This document shows, piece after piece, positions 27,667-36,782 of a stretch of 64,000 bases of DNA. A program made the position numbers and the translations under genes. Numbering within the stretch: position 1 is the stretch's first letter; each line of letters opens with the position of its first letter. A model generated the notes under the pieces. The model was not told the DNA's origin, did not search any database, and saw only the letters and a list, made by a program, of their open reading frames with translations. Origin of the DNA: Aquabacterium sp. (lineage in GTDB: Bacteria > Pseudomonadota > Gammaproteobacteria > Burkholderiales > Burkholderiaceae_C); assembly GCF_029946005.1 (NCBI RefSeq), contig NZ_JAQSDR010000037.1, positions 92,991-156,990 of the forward strand, in the 5' to 3' direction.

Positions 27667-29025
27667 CTAAATGCTCTTGCCGACGGTCGCAGTCTTGACA
27701 ATGACGATCACGTAAATAAGCACAATACTCAGGACCTCGATGCTGAGCGTCGCCTTGACCCAGGTGATGGGGCCTGGCAACGGTTGTTTTGCGTGAGAGC
27801 CCCCTGGTGATTTTTCGGCGCAGTAGGCGACGCAGATGCAGAAGCCCAGCAACAGGTAGAGCAGCGAGTCAAAGGCCTTGGATAAGAAAAATGCGCAGGT
27901 CAAAAAGCCCATCAAGCCTGCTCGCAGCATCATGGCTAGCGTTCGCTCATCGGAGCCAATAGCCGAGATTTCAATGGCGCGCGCTAAGCCCTTGTAGACC
28001 ACGACAATCAGTCCCAGCCAAATGAAATACCCAATGAGGCCGGTTTCGGCAAAACACAATACAAACGAGTTGTGCGCCGTGTAGTAATGATGGTCTGTGA
28101 AGGCGCCATGCCCCACGCCAAACAGGGGGTGACTGGACAGCATGCGCATGCCTTCACTCCACGCATCGATGCGGCCACCGGCGGATTCTTCATTGGCGGT
28201 ATAGGCGCGGCCACCCGTCAAGTTGACCGCCATGGCCCCAGCGCCCCCGATGACCATCAAGGTCGCGGTTTTCATGGTCCCCAATAGGCTTCTGACGCCG
28301 AAGAACATCAGGGAGGCGACGCCGAGCAATGCGCCGCGAGAATGGGTCAGGTAGATCGTGTAGAAGCACATGCCCATGGGGATGGCGACCGTGAACAGGT
28401 TCTTGATCCTGCTGCCTTTGGTGTACAGCCCGAACAAAAGCGGCACGGCCACCACCAGCGCTTGGCCAAAATCATTCGGGTCGCCGAGCAAACCCACGCT
28501 TCGAACTCGCCACAAATACTGCGGGGAGGTTTCATCGGCAGGAATGGCATTTTCAATCACCTCGGCGGGCGCCATGTCGTCGAGTTCGATGTTTTGTCGA
28601 AGCACCAGCTTGTCGACCATGAAGCCTGTGTGATACGAATAGGCCCCTGCTGCGGCCAAAATGGTCATGCTGTAGGCAAATACCTTGCAGCTTGTTTTCA
28701 ACCGGTCAATGTTCTGCACATTGGCGACGGTGGAAAAAATCATGAACAAGGACAAGGAGAAGTCACTGAGGGACTCCAGAGCGCCTCCCATCCAGCCATT
28801 GGCGATGCGAGACAGCGGCAGTGCCAGCATGATCGCGAAGAACAGTTTGATGTGAATGGGGCGCGAAGCAATCGTTTTCGATTGCATCACGCTGACGGTC
28901 GACGTGAGGAGCGTCAACGCGCTCAGGATCACCATCGGACGGAGCACGGCCAGTTCAGGTGCAAACAGCTCGAATGGTCGAAGGAAGCTCAGCGCAAAAA
29001 AGAGCAAGTACAGGCGAAAGCTCAT
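27667..29025 (-). CDS. O-antigen ligase family membrane protein (exosortase-A-system-associated type)
   Basis: 452 aa multi-TM; VRSVGLLGDPNDFGQALVVAVPLLFGL, THSRGALLGVASLMFFGVR, GVGHGAFTDHHYYTAHNSFVLCFAETGLIGYFIW. Confidence 0.87.
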   Translation of the reverse strand: MSFRLYLLFFALSFLRPFELFAPELAVLRPMVILSALTLLTSTVSVMQSKTIASRPIHIKLFFAIMLALPLSRIANGWMGGALESLSDFSLSLFMIFSTVANVQNIDRLKTSCKVFAYSMTILAAAGAYSYHTGFMVDKLVLRQNIELDDMAPAEVIENAIPADETSPQYLWRVRSVGLLGDPNDFGQALVVAVPLLFGLYTKGSRIKNLFTVAIPMGMCFYTIYLTHSRGALLGVASLMFFGVRSLLGTMKTATLMVIGGAGAMAVNLTGGRAYTANEESAGGRIDAWSEGMRMLSSHPLFGVGHGAFTDHHYYTAHNSFVLCFAETGLIGYFIWLGLIVVVYKGLARAIEISAIGSDERTLAMMLRAGLMGFLTCAFFLSKAFDSLLYLLLGFCICVAYCAEKSPGGSHAKQPLPGPITWVKATLSIEVLSIVLIYVIVIVKTATVGKSI

Positions 29026-29431
29026 TTTGGTGATCCGATGTTCATGGCGCTGGGCAAAGCGTGGCTATCACGACTCTATGGCCGCGCCACTTTGTGAGAT
29101 GTGCCATGTGGCATGGGTGTTCCGGAATGAAGTTTTCGTTCGGCCAGTCGGGCGGCTCGATGACGAGCAAGTGCGCTCTGTGTAGTCGCCCATTTTTGGA
29201 CGGAGTGCACCAATGCCGTGGTGAGGATTCGGGTTCGTGGGAACGAGGTGGGGCGGGCGGCAAGCTGGGCACGATGGCTGGGCGGACCGCTTCAGGTTGC
29301 CGGTGTCAGTCGAAGTGACTGTCGTGGTAGGACGGGCGTGCCCCGATTCAAGCGTTGGCGCAATGTAGCATAGGCTTTTGCGCTGTCTGGCCATGCTTTG
29401 GCAGGCGCCAGAGGCGCCCGCTTTGGGCCTC

Positions 29432-30766
29432 CTACCAGGAGGCCGCCATGGAGTCCTTGTTGAACTTGGCGTTCTGGGTGATGGCGTTCAGGCTCACGAA
29501 TTCCAGCTTGTCCAGGGTGATTCCCTGCTGCAGTTGTGAATAGGTGTTGGAGCTCCACTTCACGCTGGGCTCCCCTTGTACGTAGAAGCTGGAGCCGTTG
29601 TCGGCAATGTACAGTCCGTACCGCTTCATGGCTGTCGCCACCGCTTTGGCCTGTGTGTTCCAGGTCGAGGGAATCACAAAATCAGAGCGCAGCCGAAGCA
29701 GGGCCCCAAAAGGGATGCCGCCAGTTGCCAGTTGCCCCGCGGCATGCCGACCTGGCCACACGTAGCCATTGGTGGCGCGAATGCTGGCCATGACGCTTCC
29801 GGGCAGTGTGACGCGAAGTGCATGCTTGATCTCGCCAGCGCTGGCTTCATCGGCACGCACCAGGAGCGGGAGGATGGGCAGCCCGGCGGCATCGCCGGAT
29901 CCCCATGTTTCTGGGCGCATTTCAAGCGAGTTCAGGTTCCATGCTGCTGAAGCGTAGCTGTGCCACTGCCCGTTGAATTTGTAGGTGTAGTAGCTTTCCC
30001 ACAAGCGACAGGAGCCGGTTTCCAGAACCACGGCATGGCTGTCGGTGGTGAACTGATTGGCAGCGTTGCTCCCGCCTTCGATCTTGATGGTGGCGTCGGG
30101 TGGGAAGGGGAAACGGCGCTGAGTCGCTGCCACGCTGCCGCAATTGCGTTGCAGCTTGAAGGAGGCCCCGTTGGGCACGGCGCAATCACTTTCGTCGGGA
30201 ACGCCCGCGCCGTTGCCATCCCGAGGGTCCGTGATGTCGTACGAGATCAATGGCCAACTCGTGCTGCTGAACGAGCCGTCTACGGTGTTGTAGGGGATGC
30301 CGTAGTAGTCGGAGGCGGTGGGGTCTTCATTCATGCCCCAATCCAGGTGCATGCGTGGGTTGCCGAGTTTGCTCTGCATGGAGGCCTTCCACGCCGTATT
30401 TTGGGGGTGGGCAGGGAACTTGGCAGTGTCATCAACGCGGGTGTTGAAAATCGCATTGGCCGGAAAGATGGTGCAACCAGCGATCACTGGGCTGCTGGCG
30501 GTCGTTGTGGCCGTCGTGCCCGTTGTGGCGGTGCCAGTGGTGGTGGTGCCAGTGGTGGTGGTGCCAGTGGTGGCGGTACCAGTGGTGGCGGTACCAGTGG
30601 TGGCGGTACCAGTGGTGGCGGTACCGCTGCTGGTGGCAGGCGGTGTCACCGTTGTGGCGGGCGGCACGGTGGTGGTGGTTGTCCCACCGCCGCCGCAGGC
30701 GGTCAGAGTGGCCATCAGTGACAGGCTGATCAGGTGGCTGTGGGGATATTTACTGGAGGAGTTCAC
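29432..30766 (-). CDS. secreted lipoprotein of unknown function with GTATT low-complexity linker
   Basis: Probable GTG start VNSSSKYPHSHLISLSLMATLTAC (lipobox LTAC) then GGGGTTTTT; Thr/Gly repeat linker; C-terminal domain with DESDCAVP, DSHAVVLETGSCRLWESYYTYKF, AAGLPILPLLVRADEASAGEIKHALRVT, NGYVWPGRHAA, ADNGSSFYVQGEP. Confidence 0.75.
   Translation of the reverse strand: MNSSSKYPHSHLISLSLMATLTACGGGGTTTTTVPPATTVTPPATSSGTATTGTATTGTATTGTATTGTTTTGTTTTGTATTGTTATTTASSPVIAGCTIFPANAIFNTRVDDTAKFPAHPQNTAWKASMQSKLGNPRMHLDWGMNEDPTASDYYGIPYNTVDGSFSSTSWPLISYDITDPRDGNGAGVPDESDCAVPNGASFKLQRNCGSVAATQRRFPFPPDATIKIEGGSNAANQFTTDSHAVVLETGSCRLWESYYTYKFNGQWHSYASAAWNLNSLEMRPETWGSGDAAGLPILPLLVRADEASAGEIKHALRVTLPGSVMASIRATNGYVWPGRHAAGQLATGGIPFGALLRLRSDFVIPSTWNTQAKAVATAMKRYGLYIADNGSSFYVQGEPSVKWSSNTYSQLQQGITLDKLEFVSLNAITQNAKFNKDSMAASW
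30519..30626. repeat. 15-bp tandem repeat (about 7 units, consensus GGTGGCGGTACCAGT) coding for (GTATT/GTTTT)n on the minus strand
   Basis: Direct read: gccagtggtggtggtgccagtggtggtggtgccagtggtggcggtaccagtggtggcggtaccagtggtggcggtaccagtggtggcggtacc. Confidence 0.9.
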
Positions 30767-31310
30767 GTTTAATTCAATCCACGCATTTGCACTACAAAAT
30801 TGCCTTCTGCCGACGTCGACGACAACCGTTGAAAGCAGCATGGTTGGAAGGTTAGCGGCAAGGTCTTTCAGTCACTGGGCAAGTTGTAAGTGAATACAAA
30901 AAAAAGCTTTTTAAAGAAACATCTAAAAGTGTGAAATAAGTCAACCCCTGATATGGGGGGTTGTCCGGTTTAGCGGGGGAGGCTGTGTCGTTTGTGCCGA
31001 TCTCTGGTGTTTCCGTGTGCCTGACGTTGTTACAAATTGGCGCATTATCCGCAACATGGGGCTGCCGAGGCTAAGCATGATGCATTCGTTGTTTGGGAAA
31101 AATCGCTTTCATCAAGCGGTTAGGGTTCTTGCAAACGGTCGGTTGGTTACATGAGCAGATGGTCGCATTCGATGTAGCGGCTACAGTGCTGGCCAAGTCG
31201 GTCGAAGAATTTGGAAGAGCTGGGCCGTGTTGGGTCATCCCAAGTTTGGACATGTTGCTCGCAATGCGAGTCTGGCTTGGCGCATCCAGTTATGTGCAGT
31301 AGAGGTATCA

Positions 31311-33935
31311 ATGCTTATTTCTCGTCAATTTCTTTTCGCCGCAGTGACCTCCGCCATGTTGGCCGCCTGCGGCGGCGGTGGTACTTCAGGCACTGAAACC
31401 CCGACCACCAGTGGTTCGGGGACCGTGGTTCCCCCATCGGGCACGAGTTCCACCGGCTCTTCCACAGGCGGAACGACAACGACGCCGACCAGCCCCACGG
31501 CGCCTGTGCCCGCGGCCACTGTCACAATCACGGTTCAACCTGCCAATGTCAGCACTTCTGCTGGTGGCGATGCGTCGTTCAGCGTCACTGCATCTTCTAC
31601 CGACACCCTGAGCTACCAGTGGCTGCGCAATGGGGTCGCCATTGCGGGGGCAACAGCTTCCTCTTTCGTGGCCAAGGCTGTGCAGTCCGCTGACAGCGGC
31701 GCCAAGTTCTCGGTGGTTGTCAAAGGCTCTGTGACCAATGTCACCAGCTCGCAAGCAATTTTGAGCGTGACGATGGCATCGGCCACGTCATATCCCGTCA
31801 TGTTTGTGACCAGCGTGCCTGCATTTGGCTTTGCCAACCAGTTGAACACGTTTGGCAACCATGGCAGTGGTGTCACTGATGCCATTGCCGGTGGCGATTT
31901 GTATGTTCGCTATACCGATGGCACTTTGCGCAACCTGACCAAGGAAGCTGGCTGGGGCGTTGACTCTGGCGGTATCCAAGGTGGTGCCAAGGCCATTTCC
32001 GTGCGCCAGCCTTCGATGCACTGGGATGGCAAGAAAGCTCTTTTCTCCATGATGGTGGGCGGAGCTACTGCTCGCTACCAGGCGCCTGCCAGAAATTGGC
32101 AAATGTACGAAGTGACCGGCTTGGGCAAGGGCGAGAAGGTGGTCATCACCAAGGTGGCCAACCAGCCCGCCACATACAACAACATCTCGCCGATCTATGG
32201 CAGCGACGACAGCGTCCTGTTTATTTCCGATGCCCCATTGTTTGGCATGACCGCGACTTACCCGCAATTGGACGAGTACGAGGCCATTGCCACCAACACT
32301 GGTGTCTGGAAGCTGAATGTATCAAGCGGCAAAATTACGCAACTTGAGCACTCCCCCAGTGGCGTCTTTGACCTGTTCTTGGACAGCTATGGTCGTGTCT
32401 TGTTCACCAAGTGGGACCACTTGAAGCGTGACCAGGAAGCGGACATCGATCGCTACCTCGGTGGCGTGTACGGCACCATTGACTACGAGTCGGAAACCTC
32501 CACGAAGACCAAGACCTATCCCCGCAGGGACGCCAGTGGCAAGCTCATCGCCGACACGAAGGGCGTTCTCTACGACGTGTTCCCCGAGGCCCGCCATGCC
32601 CAGGATCCGACGCGCGACCCCAATGAGCCGCTGCATGACTACAACCAGTTCTTCCTCTGGCAGGTCAATGAGGACGGCTCTGAAGAAGAAACCATCAACC
32701 ACGTAGGTCGTCATGAGTTTGGGGGCACTTACAACACCGGGGTGTTTCTCAATGACCCGAATTTGAGCGATGCCTTCCCGAGTTTTGGTGCCAACGTCAG
32801 CATGCGCGGCACGTTCAGGCCTGATGCCGGTATGTTCCAGATGCGTGAAGACATCAACCGCCCTGGTACTTATCTTGGCACCTATTCGATGGAATTTGCC
32901 CGTCAAACCTCTGGCCGCATTGTCGAATTCTCGATGCCGCCCGGCAAGAGTCCTGAGGAGGTGGCGGTCACTGACTACACCAATGCCACACTTGACGCGG
33001 ACCCCTACGGTTCTGCCGCGCCCTTGGCCACCATGACCGGTCACTACCGCAACCCCCTGCGCCTCACGGATGACAGCATTCTGGTCACCCATACGGCTGA
33101 ATACCGTTTGAACAACACCAGCAATCCATATCGGTTCCAGTTGAAGAAGTTGGTGCCCAATCCTTTTGGCAAGGACATGATTGCAGGTCCCTCCCTGACT
33201 GGTGGCATTGTCAAGAACATCCTCTACTGGACCGACGAGGCCACACCCCGCCAGTACCTGGGACCCCTGAACGAGCACGATGCCATCGAAGTTCGCTCGC
33301 GTCCTCGCCCTGTGTCTCGCACCATGACCGTGGCTGACGTCGAAAAGAAAGTGCTCACGGAAGAAGGTGTGAGTGAGACTGAATTGCGCGCTTGGCTGCA
33401 GAGCAAGAATCTGGCGCTGATCGTGACTCGCAATGTGACCCTGCGTGACCGCGCTGATGTGAGCCAGCCTTATAACTTGCGTGTGCCTGGTGGTGTTCAG
33501 AATGTGCCGAAGTCCGGCACGGTCTATGACATCGCTGGTTTGCAGATCTTCCAAGGCGATTTGACGCGTGGGTATGGCAATGGCGCCGGCAAGGGGCGCC
33601 GTGTTTATGCCAGACCCGTTCACAACAGCACGGTTCACACGGATGTGGAGTCTTGGTACCCCACGGGCACCCAAGCTGCCACCGTGCAGATTGGCAAGGA
33701 TGGATCCACGGCGGCTTTCGTGCCTGCTGGCCGTGCACTGAGCTGGCAGCTGACCAGTCCCACGGGCAAGCCGGTGGTGCGTGAGCGGGTTTGGGTGAGT
33801 TTTGCGCCCGGTGAAATCCGCACCTGCGCCAGCTGCCACGGTATCAACAAGCAGACGCTCAATGGATTGACCGAGCCGAAGAATCCACCGGAAGCGTTGC
33901 GTGATCTGATGCGCACCTGGAAAACGCGCAAATAA
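31311..33935 (+). CDS. lipoprotein with Ig-like domain, propeller-like/HzsA-related region and C-terminal monohaem CxxCH
   Basis: MLISRQFLFAAVTSAMLAACGGGGTSG (lipobox LAAC); Ser/Thr linker; Ig-like VTITVQPANVSTSAGGDASFSVTASSTDTLSYQWLRNGVAIAGATAS; VRQPSMHWDGKKALFSMMVGG; C-terminal EIRTCASCHGINKQ (CxxCH). Confidence 0.8.
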   Translation: MLISRQFLFAAVTSAMLAACGGGGTSGTETPTTSGSGTVVPPSGTSSTGSSTGGTTTTPTSPTAPVPAATVTITVQPANVSTSAGGDASFSVTASSTDTLSYQWLRNGVAIAGATASSFVAKAVQSADSGAKFSVVVKGSVTNVTSSQAILSVTMASATSYPVMFVTSVPAFGFANQLNTFGNHGSGVTDAIAGGDLYVRYTDGTLRNLTKEAGWGVDSGGIQGGAKAISVRQPSMHWDGKKALFSMMVGGATARYQAPARNWQMYEVTGLGKGEKVVITKVANQPATYNNISPIYGSDDSVLFISDAPLFGMTATYPQLDEYEAIATNTGVWKLNVSSGKITQLEHSPSGVFDLFLDSYGRVLFTKWDHLKRDQEADIDRYLGGVYGTIDYESETSTKTKTYPRRDASGKLIADTKGVLYDVFPEARHAQDPTRDPNEPLHDYNQFFLWQVNEDGSEEETINHVGRHEFGGTYNTGVFLNDPNLSDAFPSFGANVSMRGTFRPDAGMFQMREDINRPGTYLGTYSMEFARQTSGRIVEFSMPPGKSPEEVAVTDYTNATLDADPYGSAAPLATMTGHYRNPLRLTDDSILVTHTAEYRLNNTSNPYRFQLKKLVPNPFGKDMIAGPSLTGGIVKNILYWTDEATPRQYLGPLNEHDAIEVRSRPRPVSRTMTVADVEKKVLTEEGVSETELRAWLQSKNLALIVTRNVTLRDRADVSQPYNLRVPGGVQNVPKSGTVYDIAGLQIFQGDLTRGYGNGAGKGRRVYARPVHNSTVHTDVESWYPTGTQAATVQIGKDGSTAAFVPAGRALSWQLTSPTGKPVVRERVWVSFAPGEIRTCASCHGINKQTLNGLTEPKNPPEALRDLMRTWKTRK

Positions 33936-33953
33936 TCCGAGTTCCCTGGATGC

Positions 33954-33982
33954 AATGGCGGCCCGAAGGGCCGCCATTTTTA
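33954..33982 (+). terminator. Rho-independent terminator after the monohaem lipoprotein gene
   Basis: AATGGCGGCCC-GAA-GGGCCGCCATT followed by TTTTA. Confidence 0.85.
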
Positions 33983-33998
33983 CTTCTGAGTGCTGAAA

Positions 33999-35174
33999 TC
34001 AGTATCGCAATGACACCAGCGTCAAGTTGACCACCGTCCAGGCGATCAATGATTTGGTCATGTTGACCAGCTTCGCAGGTTGGTCCAACGCGAATGCGAA
34101 GATGGACAGGGCGAGCGGCCAAATGTAAAAGTCCACATACTTGATGTAGAAAACGTTGCTGATGGCCAGGGTGGCGGACAAGCCCAACAATGTCAGCGTT
34201 GTCATGGGATCTTCGCGGAGGGAGGGCACGCACAAAGTCAATGTCAAGGACAGGATGAGGGGGCTGCTGAGGCACCAGCCCCATTGCTTGGCATCCATTT
34301 TGTCCAGGATTGAAAAGATGAATCCACCACGGTCGAAGTGGATGGATCCGTTGTAAACAATCAGGCAGATTGGGAGCAGGATCAGCCAGTACCGCAGAAG
34401 GGTTCCCCAGCTGGCCCGGGCAGGCCGCATGTTCCAGTTGAACAGTGCCAAGCCCATCATGGCGAAGGAGGCCAGGAAAGTTCGGCCACTGATGGCCATG
34501 TGGTCCTGGAATTTTGGCGGGGTGAGGCCATGCCAATGGTGGATCAGTGCCACCAGCATCACCCCAGCCACGGCCATTTTCAAGGCCAGGTTCTTGAATC
34601 GACCTTGTTGCAGATCCCAGAGCCCCAGGCCCCCGAGAATGGCAATGGCGGTTTGGCGGCTGGATACCGACAGCGCTGACAGCACCGATGCCGTGGCGAC
34701 AAAACCTTGGGTGTGCAGCCACAGCGCCAGGAAGATCAAAAGCGTGGCCAAGGTTTCGGGGTGACCCCACAGCGCGGGGCCCAATTGAAATGGCGAAAAG
34801 TAAAACGCGCTGGCCAATAGCCATGGCCATGCCGTGGCGCCCAGTCGGCGATACCCCAACCACCAGACCAATCCGGTGGACATGACGTGCAACAACAAGG
34901 TGCTGATTCGGACTGAGTCAGGCCCCATGGGCGTGGTGCCCATGAGCGCGTAATAAAGTGGGCCGGAGGCCGTGTTCATCTCGCGCAGGAACACAAAGAA
35001 ATCCAGCGTGCGGAACTGTTCGATGGTGGGGTAGTGATACCTGGTGAAATCGATCCGCGCCCCGAACGAGGGGTTGTACTCAAGCTTGCAGAACAGCACC
35101 CCCAGTGCCAGGCAGCCGATCAGGAACAGGGCGGCCATGATCCGTTGGCGGCCAGGCAGTGCGGGTGTGTTCAT
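33999..35174 (-). CDS. multi-TM GT-C-like membrane protein (putative glycosyltransferase)
   Basis: MNTPALPGRQRIMAALFLIGCLALGVLFCKLEYNPSFGARIDFTRYHYPTIEQFRTLDFFVFLREMNTASGPLYYALMG; repeated TM segments; SSRQTAIAILGGLGLW. Confidence 0.65.
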   Translation of the reverse strand: MNTPALPGRQRIMAALFLIGCLALGVLFCKLEYNPSFGARIDFTRYHYPTIEQFRTLDFFVFLREMNTASGPLYYALMGTTPMGPDSVRISTLLLHVMSTGLVWWLGYRRLGATAWPWLLASAFYFSPFQLGPALWGHPETLATLLIFLALWLHTQGFVATASVLSALSVSSRQTAIAILGGLGLWDLQQGRFKNLALKMAVAGVMLVALIHHWHGLTPPKFQDHMAISGRTFLASFAMMGLALFNWNMRPARASWGTLLRYWLILLPICLIVYNGSIHFDRGGFIFSILDKMDAKQWGWCLSSPLILSLTLTLCVPSLREDPMTTLTLLGLSATLAISNVFYIKYVDFYIWPLALSIFAFALDQPAKLVNMTKSLIAWTVVNLTLVSLRY

Positions 35175-35191
35175 GCTGAGTTTGAATGATG

Positions 35192-36358
35192 TCAGGGACG
35201 GTTCGCGAGCACTTGCTCGCACACGGCCAGTGTTTCGGTGGCAACGTCGTCCCAGGTGCGGGTCATGGCTTTTGAGATGGCCGATCGGTTCCAGGTGTGG
35301 TGCAGGGCTTGCTCGAGCCCTTGCTCCAGGGCGGCTGTGTTCTTGGCGGGCACCAGCACGCCATTGCTGTCGTTGATGATTTCGGGGATGCCGCCAACCC
35401 GTGTGGCCACGACCGGGCAGCCGCAAGCCAGGGCCTCGACCAGCACATTGGGGTAGCCCTCTGACCAACTGGGCAGCACCACGAGTTCTGCGTTGCTCAT
35501 CCATTCGGCGACTTGTTGCGGCAGCAATCCCCCGGTGAGGGTGACTTTGTCGCTCAAGCCGCGCTGCTGAGCCGTGGCCTGGAGTTCTTCCCGCAGTGCG
35601 CCTTCGCCGATCAGGGTGAGTCGAACACCGGGATCGCGTTGAGCCAGGCGTTCGAAGGCGTCGATCAATTCACGCAAGCCCTTGGCTTCGATCAGGCGGC
35701 CGACGTAAACCATGAGGCGGTGTTGATCATTCAAGCCGTGCAGCGCACGCAAGGGGCCGCGAGGTCTGGGATAGAACACCGTGGTGTTGAAGCCGTTGAC
35801 AATGGTGTGGACTTTTTGCCCAGGCACCTGGTAGTGCTGAACGGTGAATCGGGTCATGGCATCACTGACGGTGATGACCGCGTCGGCTTCACGCAGGGTG
35901 TTGCCTGTCAGGCGTGCACTCAGGCCGGAGCGGACATGGATGTCGGTGCCCAGTGCTCCGATCACGATCGGACAATGGAGCTGTCGAGCTGCTTGGAGGG
36001 CGCCGGCTCCTTCGGGGTAGACCCAGTAGCCGATGACGATGTCGGGCGCGAATGCGCGTAGCTTGGGCAACAGGCTGCGGCCACAGGCCCAGCCATTGGT
36101 CAGGCGTGACAGCACAGGCAGGGCCGGGTAGGTGCCCGCTTGCACGTCGATGCCCGGCAAGGTGAAGTCGGGCCCCACGGGTGGAGGCGCCGGGCTTCTG
36201 GGCCGCAGGCCTGGAATCGATGGGTATTGGGTCTGTTGCAAGAAGACCCGAACCGTGGCGTGTCGGGACAGCGCCTGCGCCGTTTCGTAGATGAAGCGCC
36301 CCCGGGTCTTGTCATCTGGCACAGGCAAGATCGGCGTGACCACCGCAATTCGTGTCAT
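35192..36358 (-). CDS. GT4 family glycosyltransferase
   Basis: MTRIAVVTPILPVPDDKTRGRFIYETAQALSRH; RLMVYVGRLIEAKGLRELIDAFERL; LPSWSEGYPNVLVEALACGCPVVATRVGGIPEII. Confidence 0.92.
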   Translation of the reverse strand: MTRIAVVTPILPVPDDKTRGRFIYETAQALSRHATVRVFLQQTQYPSIPGLRPRSPAPPPVGPDFTLPGIDVQAGTYPALPVLSRLTNGWACGRSLLPKLRAFAPDIVIGYWVYPEGAGALQAARQLHCPIVIGALGTDIHVRSGLSARLTGNTLREADAVITVSDAMTRFTVQHYQVPGQKVHTIVNGFNTTVFYPRPRGPLRALHGLNDQHRLMVYVGRLIEAKGLRELIDAFERLAQRDPGVRLTLIGEGALREELQATAQQRGLSDKVTLTGGLLPQQVAEWMSNAELVVLPSWSEGYPNVLVEALACGCPVVATRVGGIPEIINDSNGVLVPAKNTAALEQGLEQALHHTWNRSAISKAMTRTWDDVATETLAVCEQVLANRP

Positions 36359-36459
36359 GTGTGTTGTTCAGTGATTGAGCAGCCCGACGCAGGCGCCATT
36401 CCGTGCCAATTGTCTCAGCTTGTGGGGGCTGGGTGCGCTTTAAGCGCAGCGCCGCTCAA

Positions 36460-36651
36460 TCAACCGCGTAGGCGCAACAGCAAATCGTCGGTTTCCTGGC
36501 TGGCTTCGCGCTGGGCGTTTTCGTCGGTGAGGAAGGACAGCTCCTGCAGCGACAGGCTCAGGTTCACCAGGCCATCGCGCAGATTGAACAGGGCCGCCTG
36601 CATGTCGAGGAGCTTTAACCTCATTTGTTCAGAGCGTTCTTCGTCATGCAT
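36460..36651 (-). CDS. small hypothetical protein (63 aa, helical)
   Basis: MHDEERSEQMRLKLLDMQAALFNLRDGLVNLSLSLQELSFLTDENAQREASQETDDLLLRLRG; coiled-coil-like composition; only modest evidence for expression. Confidence 0.5.
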   Translation of the reverse strand: MHDEERSEQMRLKLLDMQAALFNLRDGLVNLSLSLQELSFLTDENAQREASQETDDLLLRLRG

Positions 36652-36782
36652 TGCCGTACTCCTGCCCCCGAGACCATCACAACTTCAAGCGGGCCACGGG
36701 GCGGCCTGTGTGCTTGACGGCCTCACTTTACCCGCTGGTATTTCAGCGGGCTAGTGCCTATTCGCGGGGGGAGGGGCGTTGG

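Noticed and set aside
29042-29431. About 390 bp without a convincing CDS downstream of the 29432 lipoprotein gene, considered as an ncRNA
   Set aside because: Only short ORFs and no clear conserved hairpin or promoter recognised by eye; cannot be supported without comparative data.
30519-30626. Tandem repeat considered as a CRISPR-like array
   Set aside because: Units are 15 bp and contiguous with no spacers, and they stay in frame as a protein linker.
36731-36750. Inverted repeat CCCGCTG-GTATTT-CAGCGGG between the small ORF and tolC
   Set aside because: Short stem and no T-run on either strand; not enough to call a terminator.
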